This document shows, piece after piece, positions 45,404-54,816 of a stretch of DNA of 64,000 nucleotides (the stretch's first letter is position 1; each line of letters starts with the position of its first letter). Below the pieces are notes generated by a model. That model was given only the letters and a program-made list of their open reading frames with translations. It was not told the origin of the DNA and searched no databases. The position numbers were made by a program, and so were the translations under genes. This DNA comes from DYGX01 sp035325905 (GTDB lineage: Bacteria > Chloroflexota > Anaerolineae > Aggregatilineales > Aggregatilineaceae), in contig DAOKYY010000001.1 of assembly GCA_035325905.1 (NCBI GenBank), positions 113,910 to 177,909 on the forward strand, given 5' to 3'.

Positions 45404-46492
45404 ATGAGCCAAATCACCTTTGATAACGTGGTCAAACGCTTTGGCAGCGTGGTCGCCGTGGATCACGTCAGCCTGACGATCGCCGAGGGGGAATTCGTCG
45501 CCCTGCTCGGGCCATCCGGCTGCGGCAAAACGACCACGCTGCGCCTGATCGCCGGGCTGGAAATCGCCGACCAGGGCCGGATCACTATCGGCGAACGGGA
45601 CGTGACCTTCCTCGCGCCAGCAGCGCGCGACGTGGCAATGGTCTTTCAGGACTACGCGCTGTATCCGCACATGACGATTCTGGACAACATCGGCTATCCG
45701 CTGAAAGTGCGCGGGGTCAGCGCGCGCGAGCGCACCGAGCGCGTGACCGAAGTCGCGCGCGAGCTTCAGATCGGCGACTTGCTCGCCCGGCGCCCGTCGC
45801 AGCTTTCGGGCGGGCAACAGCAGCGCGCCTCGGTCGCGCGGGCGGTGGTGCATCAGGCCGTCGCCTTTCTGTTCGACGAGCCGCTAAGCAATCTCGACGC
45901 GCAGCTCCGGCTGGAAGCGCGCGCCTTCCTCAAGCACTTGCAGAACGAGCTGGGCGCGACCTCGGTCTATGTCACGCACGACCAGGCCGAAGCGATGGCC
46001 CTGGCCGACCGGATCGTCGTCATGCGCCTCGGCAAAATCATGCAGGTCGGCGCGCCGCTGGATGTTTACCGCAACCCGGCCAACACCTTCGTCGCGTCGT
46101 TTATCGGCAGCCCGCCGATGAACCTGCTGAGCGGCAAGGTCCTGCTCGGCCAGGGACAATTCGTGCTGGACGACGGCGAGACCGTGATCGACATGCAGCA
46201 GGTCTACCAGCGGCTCCAGCGCCCGCCGGAAGACGGCCAGGCGATCACGCTCGGTATCCGGCCCGAGCACATCACGATCCACACCGAGCCGCGACCCTTC
46301 GCCATCCCCGGCGCGCTGTACGTCGTGCAACCGATGGGCGGCGAGACGCTGGTCAACGTGCGCGTCGGGACCAAGCTCGTTACCGTGCGGCTATTCCAGG
46401 ACGAGCCGCCTGCCCTGCCGGAAAAGGTCTGGCTGGAACCGGCGCTGGAGTGGAGCTTCGTCTACGGCGCGGACGGTGATCGCCTGCGATGA
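45404..46492 (+). CDS. ABC transporter ATP-binding protein, MalK/UgpC type (importer 2)
   Basis: A 362-residue ATPase of the carbohydrate uptake CUT1 type. Walker A is LGPSGCGKTTTLRLIAG, the Q-loop MVFQDYALYPHMT, the signature LSGGQQQRASVARA, Walker B VAFLFDEPLSNLDA and the H-loop VYVTHDQAEA. The C-terminal 120 residues form the TOBE/OB-type domain of MalK-like proteins (including TLGIRPEHI). It energises the two permeases upstream and, like MsmK-type ATPases, could also serve importer 1, which lacks its own. The stop codon overlaps the next start as ATGA. Confidence 0.95.
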   Translation: MSQITFDNVVKRFGSVVAVDHVSLTIAEGEFVALLGPSGCGKTTTLRLIAGLEIADQGRITIGERDVTFLAPAARDVAMVFQDYALYPHMTILDNIGYPLKVRGVSARERTERVTEVARELQIGDLLARRPSQLSGGQQQRASVARAVVHQAVAFLFDEPLSNLDAQLRLEARAFLKHLQNELGATSVYVTHDQAEAMALADRIVVMRLGKIMQVGAPLDVYRNPANTFVASFIGSPPMNLLSGKVLLGQGQFVLDDGETVIDMQQVYQRLQRPPEDGQAITLGIRPEHITIHTEPRPFAIPGALYVVQPMGGETLVNVRVGTKLVTVRLFQDEPPALPEKVWLEPALEWSFVYGADGDRLR

Positions 46493-47922
46493 CCGACAAC
46501 CTTGACGTCATCGAGCGCGCCATCGAGGGCTGGGTTCCGGCGTCCCAGGCCGGGACCTATTATCTGGTTCCGTTTGAAATGCCGCCGGGCATCGCCCGCC
46601 TGGATGTGGCGTACCGGTACAGCCACCCGATCGACTCCGACCCGCACCTGACGGGCGGCAACACCATCGACATCGGCATTTTCGACGAGCGCGGCGCGGA
46701 CTTTCTGGCGAAAGGTTTTCGCGGCTGGAGCGGCAGCGCGCGCTCGGAGTTCTTCATCACGCCCGAATCCGCCACTCCGGCGTATCTGGCCGGTCCGCTG
46801 AACCCCGGCGCGTGGAACATCCTGCTGGGGCTGTACAAGGTCGCGCCGGAGGGCTGCCAGTACCGGGTCACGCTGCGCTTCATCCGCGACCCTGATCGAG
46901 CGCGCCAGGCCGTCGATCTACCGCGCTTGCCGCTCAGCGATACCCCGGCTCCGATCACCGCCCGCCCCGACGGCTGGTATCGTGGCGAGCTACACTGTCA
47001 CACGCAGCACAGCGATGGCGACAGCACGGTCGAGGAAGTGATCGACGCCGCGCGGGCGCTGGACCTCGACTTCCTGGCGATCATGGATCATAACTCGCTG
47101 AGTCACCTCCAGGCGCTGGCCGCGCTGGAGCCGCAGCCGCTCGCGCTGATCCCCGGCTTCGAGGTGACGACTTACAAAGGGCACTGGAATGTCTGGGGCG
47201 CATCAGACTGGATCGACTTCCGCACGCTGACCACGCCTGCGCTCAACGCCGCGATTGAGCTAGCCGTGCAGCGCGGGTATGTTGTGTCGTGCAATCACCC
47301 CCGGCCCTACGGCCCGCCCTGGGAGCTGGCCGACGCGCGCGGCTATCACTGCGTCGAGGTCTGGAACGGCCCCTGGCAGTTGTTCAACGCGGAGTCCCTG
47401 GCCTTCTGGGAAAGGCGATTGCGGGGCGGCGCGCGGCTGGTCGCGGTCGGAGGCAGCGACGCGCACCGGCTACGAAGCGGGCAAGAAGAGATCGCGCAGA
47501 TCGGCACGCCCACCACCTGGATTTACTGCCCAACTGCGCCCGCATCGGCTGCGCCTTCCCCTGCCGCGCTGCTGGCCGGGCTGCGCGCGGGGCACGTGAC
47601 GCTCAGCGCCCGCCCGGAAGGGCCGCGCCTGGTGCTGTTGGGCGGCGGCGCGCTGATGGGCGACGCCATCCCGCGCCCGGCGAGCGGGCAGCTCCTCATC
47701 GCGCTGGACATCCTCGGCGGGAACGGCCTGACGCTGGAAGTGATCACCGCGCAGGGCTGCGTCGAGCGGCAGATCGTGCGCGACGACGACACGCGGCTGG
47801 AGTTGAACATCGACGTTGCGGGCACGCCATACGTTCGCGCACAGCTTGTCGGGCCGGACGGCGCGGGGAGCGATATGCGCGCGGTGACAAACCCGCTGTA
47901 CCTGGATTCAACGCTGGACTGA
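46489..47922 (+). CDS. PHP-domain metallohydrolase (CehA/McbA-like)
   Basis: A 477-residue protein. The N-terminal 140 residues are beta-rich and resemble the carbohydrate- or ligand-binding domain that precedes the PHP domain in CehA/McbA-like proteins. The metal site begins at H169 and H171 (ELHCHTQHSDGDSTVEEV), with FLAIMDHNSLSH, the histidine in VVSCNHPRPYG and VGGSDAHRL later. A C-terminal beta domain completes the protein. PHP enzymes hydrolyse phosphoesters or other bonds using two or three metals; the substrate is unknown. Its start overlaps the ATPase stop (ATGA), and the GH38 gene follows six bases later, so it is part of the importer 2 operon. Confidence 0.85.
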   Translation: MTDNLDVIERAIEGWVPASQAGTYYLVPFEMPPGIARLDVAYRYSHPIDSDPHLTGGNTIDIGIFDERGADFLAKGFRGWSGSARSEFFITPESATPAYLAGPLNPGAWNILLGLYKVAPEGCQYRVTLRFIRDPDRARQAVDLPRLPLSDTPAPITARPDGWYRGELHCHTQHSDGDSTVEEVIDAARALDLDFLAIMDHNSLSHLQALAALEPQPLALIPGFEVTTYKGHWNVWGASDWIDFRTLTTPALNAAIELAVQRGYVVSCNHPRPYGPPWELADARGYHCVEVWNGPWQLFNAESLAFWERRLRGGARLVAVGGSDAHRLRSGQEEIAQIGTPTTWIYCPTAPASAAPSPAALLAGLRAGHVTLSARPEGPRLVLLGGGALMGDAIPRPASGQLLIALDILGGNGLTLEVITAQGCVERQIVRDDDTRLELNIDVAGTPYVRAQLVGPDGAGSDMRAVTNPLYLDSTLD

Positions 47923-47928
47923 AGGCTG

Positions 47929-50808
47929 ATGTCCGAACATCCCCTGTTCCTGACGGTTGTCTCGCACACGCACTGGGACCGCGAGTGGTACCGCCCGTAT
48001 CAGGAGTTCCGCCTGCGGCTGGTGCGCCTGATCGACGACGTGCTCGCCATCCTCGACGCCGACCCAACCTATCCCAGCTTCCTGCTCGACGGCCAGACGA
48101 TCATCCTCGAAGACTATCTGGAGATGCGCCCAGAGCGCGAGCCGGACCTGCGCCGCCTGATCGCCATGGGCCGCCTGCTGATCGGCCCGTGGCATATCCT
48201 GCCCGACGAGTTCCTGGCCGGTCCAGAGTCGACTGTCCGCAACTTGATGCTCGGCGCTAGGCTGTGCGCGGACTTCGGCGCGCGGATGCCGGTCGGCTAC
48301 ACGCCTGACCCCTTCGGGCATATCAGCCAGCTTCCGCAAATCCTGGCGGGCGCCGGGATCGACGTGGCGATGTTCCGGCGCGGGCTGTCCGAGGAGCCAA
48401 TCGAGCTGTGGTGGGAAGCGCCGGATGGCACGCGCGTTTTTGCGATCTATCTGCGCGAGGGCTATGACAATTTCCAGTGGGCGCCAACCGATCCCGAGGC
48501 GTTCATGGCGCTGGTCGAGCGCCAGATTGCGCGCCTGGGGCCGCACAGCCGCAGCGGACATCTGCTGCTGCTCAACGGCACCGACCATATGCCGCCCCAG
48601 CCGGAGCTTCCGGCGCTGATCCGTGCGGCCAACGCCCGCCTCGAAGGGCACGCGGTGATCAAGCACGGTACGCTGCCGGGCTATGTCGCGTCCGTGCGCG
48701 GCGCGCTCGATTCTTCGGATGCGCTGCCGGTGGTTCGCGGCGAGCTACGCTCCCCGCGCCGCCATCACCTGCTGCCGGGCGTGCTGTCGGCGCGGATGTG
48801 GATCAAGCAGGACAACCACCGCTGCGAAACGCTCCTGACGCGCTACGCCGAGCCGCTGAGCGCCTTCAACCTGGCGCTGGGCCGCCTGGATCGGCGCGGC
48901 GAGCTGTGGCGCGCCTGGCACGTCCTGCTCGAAAATCACCCGCACGACTCAATCTGCGGCTGCTCGGTGGACCCGGTGCACGAGGAGATGCGCACGCGCT
49001 TCGCCTGGGCGGAGCAGATCGCGACCGGCGTCATCGACGAGGGCTTGCAGCGCCTCGGCGCTCAGGTCGGCGGCGCTGCGCTGCCCGCACCCAACTCCGC
49101 ACCACCCGCTGGCGCGCCCGATTTCGCGATTACTGCCCTGCCGGACAACCTGGGCGTGATCGTCTTCAACCCAACGCCCGGCGCGCGTAGCGAGACGGTC
49201 AATGTCGAGGTGCCCTGGCTGCCCCCAGACCAGCATCCCGCGCTCTACGACGACGCAGGGCGCGCCCTGCCCTGCCGCTGGACCGACGAGCGCGAGCCGC
49301 TGCTCGAAGAGCGCACGCTCGACGCGGCGGGCTTCGACGCGCTGCTGAGCGCGATCGAAGTGGGCGCCTACCGCTCGCGCCTGATTCGTGACGCCCGGCT
49401 GTGGCTGGATGGCGCCGAGGCCCGCGCCGAGATCGTGCTGACCGAGAGCCATCCGCGCGACGTGAACGGGCTTCACGCGCTGGCGCAGACGGTCCGCATC
49501 CGGCTGGCCGATCAGCCGGTTGACCGGTGCATATTGACCACTTATTTCGCGGTGCGGCGCACGCTGACCTTCGACGCGCCGGACGTGCTGGGCGTGGGCT
49601 ACCGGGTCTTCCGCCTGAGCGCCGAGCCAGGCCCCGCCGAGAGCACCCGCCCGGCTGAGTCCGACGGCCCCTGGCTGGAAAACGAGCATCTGCGCGTCGA
49701 AGTGGACGCAACGGATGGCACGCTGGCGCTGATCGACAGGCGCAGCGGGCGGCGCTTCGCCGGGCTGAACCGGCTGGAAGACGGGGGCGACCGGGGCGAC
49801 GAATACAACTATTGCCCGCCGGAGCGCGATAGCCTGATCGATCAGCCCGCCCGCGCCCCGCGCATCGAGCGCGCTGGCAATTGTCTGCAAGTCCACCTGA
49901 GCTACCGGCTACCGGCGTCGCTGGCGGCGGACCGCGCCGCGCGATCAATCGACGCAATCGATCTGCCGGTAACGGTAAAGGTGCGGCTCGCGCCGGGCGC
50001 GCGCCGCGTGGACATCCGCACCACGCTGGACAACCGCGCCGAAGATCACCGGCTGCGCGCGCTGTTCCCGACCGGGATCGCGTCTGGCACGGCGATCGTT
50101 GACGGTCACTTCGACCGCCTGCGCTGCGCTCCGCTGCCGGATGCCGACACGACCGGCTGGGTTGAGCAGCCGCAGCCGACAAGCGCCATGCGCGCCTTCG
50201 TAGCGGTCGCCGACGCGGAAGGCGGGTTGATGCTCGCAGCGCGCGGCCTGCCGGAATACGAGCTGATCCCTGCCGAAAGCGGCGCGACGCTGGCGCTGAC
50301 GCTGCTGCGCTGCGTCGGCTGGCTCTCGCGCGAGGACTTCCCCTGCCGCGCGGGTCAGGCTGGGCCGGAGCTGCCGACGCCCGGCGCGCAGTGCCCTGGC
50401 CCTGCCGCGTTCGAGTACAGCCTGATCCCGTTCGCGGCGGGCGATCTGGACGGGGCCGCCGCCGAAGCATATGCCTATGAGGCGCCGCTGCGCGCCGCGC
50501 TGTGCGTGCCGGGCGCGGGATCGCTGCCCGCGCAAAGCCAGCTCGTCACGTTAGAGCCGCCCGCGCTGGTGTTGACCGCGCTTAAGCCGGCGGAAACGGG
50601 CGACGGCCTGATTATGCGCTTCTACAACAGCAGCGAGCGTCCGCAGGCGGGCCGCGTGACGTTCGGCTTCCCGGTCGCGGGGATCGAAGCGGTTAGCCTG
50701 CTAGAGGAGCCTGCTGGCGAAATGCTGCCGCTGATCGACGAGCGGGACGTGACGGTCGAGGTGCCGCCCAAACGCATCGTGACGTGGCGCGTCCGGCCCG
50801 CTCGTTGA
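47929..50808 (+). CDS. Glycoside hydrolase family 38 alpha-mannosidase
   Basis: A 959-residue GH38 enzyme. The zinc-binding start THWDREWYRPYQEFR and the catalytic nucleophile D127 in GYTPDPFGHISQLPQI are clear, as are ENHPHDSICGCSVD and the large C-terminal beta domains (about 400-959). It has no signal peptide, so it should remove alpha-linked mannose from imported glycans in the cytosol. Bacterial GH38 members also include enzymes of the MngB type acting on mannosylglycerate, so the exact substrate is open. The ATG at 47929 is six bases after the PHP gene, completing the importer 2 operon, and a GH130 gene converges on it. Confidence 0.93.
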   Translation: MSEHPLFLTVVSHTHWDREWYRPYQEFRLRLVRLIDDVLAILDADPTYPSFLLDGQTIILEDYLEMRPEREPDLRRLIAMGRLLIGPWHILPDEFLAGPESTVRNLMLGARLCADFGARMPVGYTPDPFGHISQLPQILAGAGIDVAMFRRGLSEEPIELWWEAPDGTRVFAIYLREGYDNFQWAPTDPEAFMALVERQIARLGPHSRSGHLLLLNGTDHMPPQPELPALIRAANARLEGHAVIKHGTLPGYVASVRGALDSSDALPVVRGELRSPRRHHLLPGVLSARMWIKQDNHRCETLLTRYAEPLSAFNLALGRLDRRGELWRAWHVLLENHPHDSICGCSVDPVHEEMRTRFAWAEQIATGVIDEGLQRLGAQVGGAALPAPNSAPPAGAPDFAITALPDNLGVIVFNPTPGARSETVNVEVPWLPPDQHPALYDDAGRALPCRWTDEREPLLEERTLDAAGFDALLSAIEVGAYRSRLIRDARLWLDGAEARAEIVLTESHPRDVNGLHALAQTVRIRLADQPVDRCILTTYFAVRRTLTFDAPDVLGVGYRVFRLSAEPGPAESTRPAESDGPWLENEHLRVEVDATDGTLALIDRRSGRRFAGLNRLEDGGDRGDEYNYCPPERDSLIDQPARAPRIERAGNCLQVHLSYRLPASLAADRAARSIDAIDLPVTVKVRLAPGARRVDIRTTLDNRAEDHRLRALFPTGIASGTAIVDGHFDRLRCAPLPDADTTGWVEQPQPTSAMRAFVAVADAEGGLMLAARGLPEYELIPAESGATLALTLLRCVGWLSREDFPCRAGQAGPELPTPGAQCPGPAAFEYSLIPFAAGDLDGAAAEAYAYEAPLRAALCVPGAGSLPAQSQLVTLEPPALVLTALKPAETGDGLIMRFYNSSERPQAGRVTFGFPVAGIEAVSLLEEPAGEMLPLIDERDVTVEVPPKRIVTWRVRPAR

Positions 50809-50840
50809 ACTCCCACGCGACGTACAGCAGAGAAGAGCAA

Positions 50841-50876
50841 AAAGCAGTCAGGAATAGTTCGCCGCCGGGCTGCTTT
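50841..50876. terminator. Possible weak terminator between convergent GH38 and GH130 genes
   Basis: AAAGCAG (50841-50847) and CTGCTTT (50870-50876) can pair, with a long 22-base loop, between two convergent genes. The structure is modest and lacks a long T-run. Confidence 0.3.
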
Positions 50877-50900
50877 ACGCTGCCGTTCGCTGCTATTCGC

Positions 50901-51800
50901 TTACCCGTGCCGCGCGTACTCGATCACATCGCTCAGCGGCGCGGTCGCCAGCCCAATCAGGCGATCCGCCCCGGCGTAGTAGACCCACACCTCGTCGCCG
51001 ACCACGATATTCGCGCAGCTAAACAGCGCGTTCGGCACGTCGCCGCGAATCTCCCATGTTTCCTGCGGCTCGAAAATCTGCCCGGCCGGGCGATGGATGA
51101 CGCGCGAAGGATCGTCCAGGTCCAGCAGCGCCACCGAATGACGGTAGACGTGGTCCTGATTGTAGCCGTGGTAGAACAGCAGCCAGCCATGCTCGGTCTT
51201 GATTGGCGCCCCGTTGGCCCCGATGCGCTTGTTGTCCCAGTTGTCGCCGGGGCGCGGCTGCATAATGCTCTTGTGATCGGTCCAGGTGCGCAGGTCGTCG
51301 CTGGTGGCGATCCAGATGTCCGGCGGGCGGCGGTGCAGAATGACATAGCGCCCGCCGATCTTCTCCGGGAACAGCACGTGATCCTTGTTCTCGCCGCGCT
51401 CCAGCGGGCCGATGTCTTGCCAGGTGATCAGGTTCTCAGAGCGCGCCAGCATCGGGAAATACGTGCTGCCGTTGACCTCGCGCGAGCCATACGCGGTGTA
51501 CATCATGTAGAATACGCCGTCGAGCGGGACCACACGCGGGTCTTCGTTGCCGCGCCGGTCGTCTTCGCCCATGTGCGGCGCCAGCACCGGCTCGGTGAGC
51601 CGGTTCCAGCGCAGGCCGTCGGCGCTGACCGCGTAGCCAATACGCGAGACGAAATCGACGCCTTGCGCGCGATACCACATGTGGAACAACCCGTTGTGCT
51701 GGATCACCGCCGGGTTGAAGACGTTGAGCGCTTCCCAGCGGTGGAGCGGGTTCGGGTACATCAGCGGACTCTGCGGATGCCGCACCAGTTTCAATTCCAT
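50901..51800 (-). CDS. Glycoside hydrolase family 130, mannoside phosphorylase type
   Basis: A 299-residue five-bladed propeller enzyme of GH130. The catalytic Asp is predicted at D87 in RRGNEDPRVVPLDG; other marks are ALNVFNPAVIQHNGLFHMWY near the start, HVLFPEKIGGRY and the phosphate-side histidine region LLFYHGYNQD. Family members are beta-mannoside phosphorylases or beta-1,2-mannosidases. Whether the phosphate-binding residues are complete cannot be judged by eye. ATG 51800 follows AGGAGAG. A much longer open frame upstream is not family-like. It converges on the GH38 mannosidase operon and would extend mannoside use to beta-linked substrates. Confidence 0.9.
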   Translation of the reverse strand: MELKLVRHPQSPLMYPNPLHRWEALNVFNPAVIQHNGLFHMWYRAQGVDFVSRIGYAVSADGLRWNRLTEPVLAPHMGEDDRRGNEDPRVVPLDGVFYMMYTAYGSREVNGSTYFPMLARSENLITWQDIGPLERGENKDHVLFPEKIGGRYVILHRRPPDIWIATSDDLRTWTDHKSIMQPRPGDNWDNKRIGANGAPIKTEHGWLLFYHGYNQDHVYRHSVALLDLDDPSRVIHRPAGQIFEPQETWEIRGDVPNALFSCANIVVGDEVWVYYAGADRLIGLATAPLSDVIEYARHG

Positions 51801-52040
51801 GCCAGATTCTCTCCTGAACAGCGCAACCCTTGTCCTGCGAGTGGAGAGGATACCAGGGAACGCTGCCCGTTTCAATCGCGCCGCGCGCCGGAAGTGCGCC
51901 AGGGTTGGGCCAGTCTGCGATACTTGGAAGAACCGGATAATGGGCGGGCGTTGCGCAATCGGCGACCAAGCGTCCATTGGGCGGCGCTCAAACGACACTA
52001 CGATGAATCGTCTGATCGCACGAGTCTCAGGAGGAAGGCT

Positions 52041-53309
52041 ATGAAGCGCAGAATTTGGATCGGCCAGATCGCGGTCGTGCTTGCCGCGCTGGTGTTCGGT
52101 CTGCCGGGCGTCGCAGCGCAGCAGCCCGGCGCGCCGGTCATGGGCGGCATTCGGGAAGGCAGCGTGTATCTCTTCAGCGCGGACGGCTCCGCGCCTGTCC
52201 AGGTTTTCCAGGGCGATGGGGTGACGCTGCCCACGCAGCTGAAGTGGACGCCCGATGGGCAGCACCTGCTCTTCCTGGCAGCGTCGCCGGGCGCGGCAGG
52301 CTACAGCCTGATGATGGCGAATGGGCAGGGCAGCGCGGCGGTCCCGATTGCCGATAACCTGATGTATATGCCCGTCGCGTTCCTGCCGGATGGCCGCGTG
52401 GTCTACGCCACCCCCGGCGAGATCGGCCCGGCGCAGGGCGAAAACCAGCTCCCGCAGATGTCGATCAGCCTCTACGCGCAGGCGCTTGACCCGGCCGTCG
52501 CGCCGGAAAAGATCGCGGATGTTCCGTTCGGAACCGGTTGCGGCGGCGGCTCGCCCTTCCCGATGGATGGAATCTACAGCATGGACGCCGGGTTCATGGG
52601 CAACGAGCTAACCCTGCAAATGACCGAGCGCGGGCTGCTGCACAGCGTCAGCTGCTCCGGGGCAGGGCTGGCGCTGCTCGACCTTCAGAGCGGCGATACA
52701 GCAGGCGTCGGCGAAGGGCTGGCGCGCGTCGCGATATCCCCGGATGGCACGCGCTTCGCCGCGGTGAACTTCCTGCAATTCCCGGCGCAGCTGGAGCTGG
52801 TCACGGTCGATCTCGCCACGCTGACGGTAACGCCGGTTGCCACCAGCCACACCCCCGATCAGGTGACGTGGGGCGCGGACGGCGCGCTGTATTACAGCGT
52901 GCGCGAGCAGCTTCCAGAACCGGTAACGGTCGCGCCGGAGCAGATGCAGGCGATGGTCGAGGCCGGGCGGCTGGGGCCAGATTCGCAGGTCCCGCGCTAT
53001 CGCGTCGCGATCTACCGCATTGACCCGGCCGGTGGCGCCGAAACGCTGCTGTTTGAGACCGACAGCGCGTGGGCGGTGGGGCGCCTGTTTACGGTGGGGA
53101 ACATGCTGTACTTCAGCCTGATTCCCGGCGCGCAGGCGTGGATCGACGGGCTGCTGGCGAACCCGGTGGATATGGAAAGCCGCGCCGGGTTCTTGCAGGA
53201 GCAGAGCATGGTCGCGCCGGTGCTTTACCGCCTGCCGCTGACCGGCGGCACTCCGGAGCCGGTGTTCGAGAACATCATCGCCGCGACGCCGCGCCCCGCC
53301 GCGCAGTAG
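52041..53309 (+). CDS. Secreted TolB-like beta-propeller protein
   Basis: A 422-residue exported protein starting at ATG 52041 with AGGAGGA upstream. Residues 1-27 are a signal peptide ending LPGVAAQ. The rest has repeats of PD40/TolB-like form, such as QLKWTPDGQHLLFLA, VAFLPDGRVVYATP, VAISPDGTRFAAVNF and VTWGADGALYYSV, suggesting a propeller of five to seven blades. Two cysteines (FGTGCGGG and VSCSGAG) might form a disulfide. No enzyme motif is present; such proteins usually bind partners. It lies alone between GH130 and a terminator; the upstream in-frame open region from 50784 is non-coding. Confidence 0.8.
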   Translation: MKRRIWIGQIAVVLAALVFGLPGVAAQQPGAPVMGGIREGSVYLFSADGSAPVQVFQGDGVTLPTQLKWTPDGQHLLFLAASPGAAGYSLMMANGQGSAAVPIADNLMYMPVAFLPDGRVVYATPGEIGPAQGENQLPQMSISLYAQALDPAVAPEKIADVPFGTGCGGGSPFPMDGIYSMDAGFMGNELTLQMTERGLLHSVSCSGAGLALLDLQSGDTAGVGEGLARVAISPDGTRFAAVNFLQFPAQLELVTVDLATLTVTPVATSHTPDQVTWGADGALYYSVREQLPEPVTVAPEQMQAMVEAGRLGPDSQVPRYRVAIYRIDPAGGAETLLFETDSAWAVGRLFTVGNMLYFSLIPGAQAWIDGLLANPVDMESRAGFLQEQSMVAPVLYRLPLTGGTPEPVFENIIAATPRPAAQ

Positions 53310-53330
53310 GCCGCGCCTTCCCGAATCGAA

Positions 53331-53366
53331 ACGGGCCGGAACGCTCTCCGCTTCGGCCCGTATTTT
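53331..53366 (+). terminator. Terminator after the TolB-like gene
   Basis: ACGGGCCG (53331-53338) and CGGCCCGT (53354-53361) form a hairpin followed by ATTTT, 22 bases after the stop codon and ahead of the convergent transpeptidase gene. Confidence 0.85.
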
Positions 53367-53403
53367 GTTGACCGCTCCTGGCTGCTCTTCGCTGGCCTCA
53401 GCT

Positions 53404-54624
53404 TCAGATCACGCGCACCGGCGTCCCGACCTCGGCCCAGTTGAAGAACCACTGCGCCTCGCTCGTCGGCAGGTTGACGCAGCCGTGACTCATCGGGCGG
53501 CCAAAGCTGTTGTGCCAGTACGTGCCGTGGATGCCGTAGCCCTGGTAGAAGTACATGGTGTACGGCACCTGCGGCAGGTAGTAGTCCGGCCCGCGCATGT
53601 CGGTCGCCACGTGCTTGACGTAGACTTTGTAGTCGCCCAGCACGGTTGGCGTATCGGGCAGCCCGGTCGAGACCAGGTGCGAGCGCACCAACTGGCCGTT
53701 TTCGTAGGCGTAGATGCGCTGCTGGCCGGTCGAGACGACAATCGACTTCCCGGCGCTGGCCGGCGCGGGCGGCGCGTCGGCGGCGCCCGGCTGATAGACG
53801 CCCGCCGCCGGAATGATTAGCTCCTGACCGACGTACAGCAGGTCCGGGTTCGCCAGCGCATTCAGCGCCACGATATCCTGCACGTCGACGCCGTATTGCC
53901 GGGCGATCAGGCCCAGCTCCTGCCCGCGCTCGACCACGTGCACAGTTTTCGCGCCGCTGTATTCCACCGTCTTCGGCTCCGGCGTGGGCGGGGCGACCTC
54001 GATCATCGCCAGCTCCAGGCGCCCGTCGGCCAGCTCGCCCTGCACATTCTGGTACAGCCGGTTGAGCATCACCGGCACTTCCAGCGCGCGGCCCGGCTTC
54101 GGCGCGTCCCCGGCGACCGCCGCGATATTGGCCTGCTCGCTGAGCGCGACCAGCGCCTGCTGCGTCTGGTTCAGATCGATGGTGTAGCGCAGGGCGATAC
54201 TGCTGCCCGCCGGGGCGCGGCGCGCGTCCGCGAAGGTCGTCGCCGCGTCGACCCGCACGCCAAGCGCGCCAAGCGTCAGCGTCCACTCGCGATCGCCGTC
54301 GACCAGCGTCACCGGGCGCGACGCCCAGTCTTCCGAGAGCAGGCGCTGCTGCGCGCGCTCAACCGGTTGGCCGCCAATCGCGACTCCGCCAACCGAGACG
54401 CCCGCCGCGATGGTCTCGCCGCCGGACGCCAGATAGACAGCGCCAGCCAGCAGCGTCAGCAGAACCGCACCCGTAATCGCCACCACGCCGCCGATCAGCG
54501 GCCAGGGCGTCGAGCGACGACGAGAGCGCACGACGCTCGCCCGGCGCGCAGCCGGGCGGCGCGGGTCGGATTGGGGATAAGGAGGCCGCTGCGCTGTCCG
54601 CAGAGGCCGGGCCTGGATCGACAT
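53404..54624 (-). CDS. LysM-containing L,D-transpeptidase
   Basis: A 406-residue cell-wall enzyme. A cytosolic Arg/Pro-rich N-terminus precedes one membrane helix (LIGGVVAITGAVLLTLLAGA, about residues 43-66). A peptidoglycan-binding type 4-like region follows to about 215. A LysM motif (KTVHVVERGQELGLIARQYG to about residue 275) comes next. The C-terminal YkuD domain (about 285-406) has the active-site signature with H366, H380 and nucleophile C382 in PMSHGCVNLP. It is predicted to form 3-3 cross-links in peptidoglycan or attach proteins to it, on the outer face of the membrane. That such an enzyme is present indicates a peptidoglycan-containing envelope. Confidence 0.92.
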   Translation of the reverse strand: MSIQARPLRTAQRPPYPQSDPRRPAARRASVVRSRRRSTPWPLIGGVVAITGAVLLTLLAGAVYLASGGETIAAGVSVGGVAIGGQPVERAQQRLLSEDWASRPVTLVDGDREWTLTLGALGVRVDAATTFADARRAPAGSSIALRYTIDLNQTQQALVALSEQANIAAVAGDAPKPGRALEVPVMLNRLYQNVQGELADGRLELAMIEVAPPTPEPKTVEYSGAKTVHVVERGQELGLIARQYGVDVQDIVALNALANPDLLYVGQELIIPAAGVYQPGAADAPPAPASAGKSIVVSTGQQRIYAYENGQLVRSHLVSTGLPDTPTVLGDYKVYVKHVATDMRGPDYYLPQVPYTMYFYQGYGIHGTYWHNSFGRPMSHGCVNLPTSEAQWFFNWAEVGTPVRVI

Positions 54625-54816
54625 CGCTTACACCTTTTGCGAGCATTCGCCCGCTCGATTTCGAATATCTGGGTCTATTTTATCGCACCGGCGCCGGTGA
54701 CATTGGGCGCGCGGGATATGCCCGGCCTGCGCCTGCCCTACGCCTGCGCGCTCCGCCCTCGCCCGACGATATGCTAATCTCTCTTTACAGGCGCGGGAGA
54801 CGTGGGAAGGAGCAGG

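Noticed and set aside
50784..52040. An upstream extension of the TolB-like gene frame across the GH130 gene
   Set aside because: The signal peptide and a strong ribosome-binding site place the start at 52041; the upstream part is antisense to GH130.
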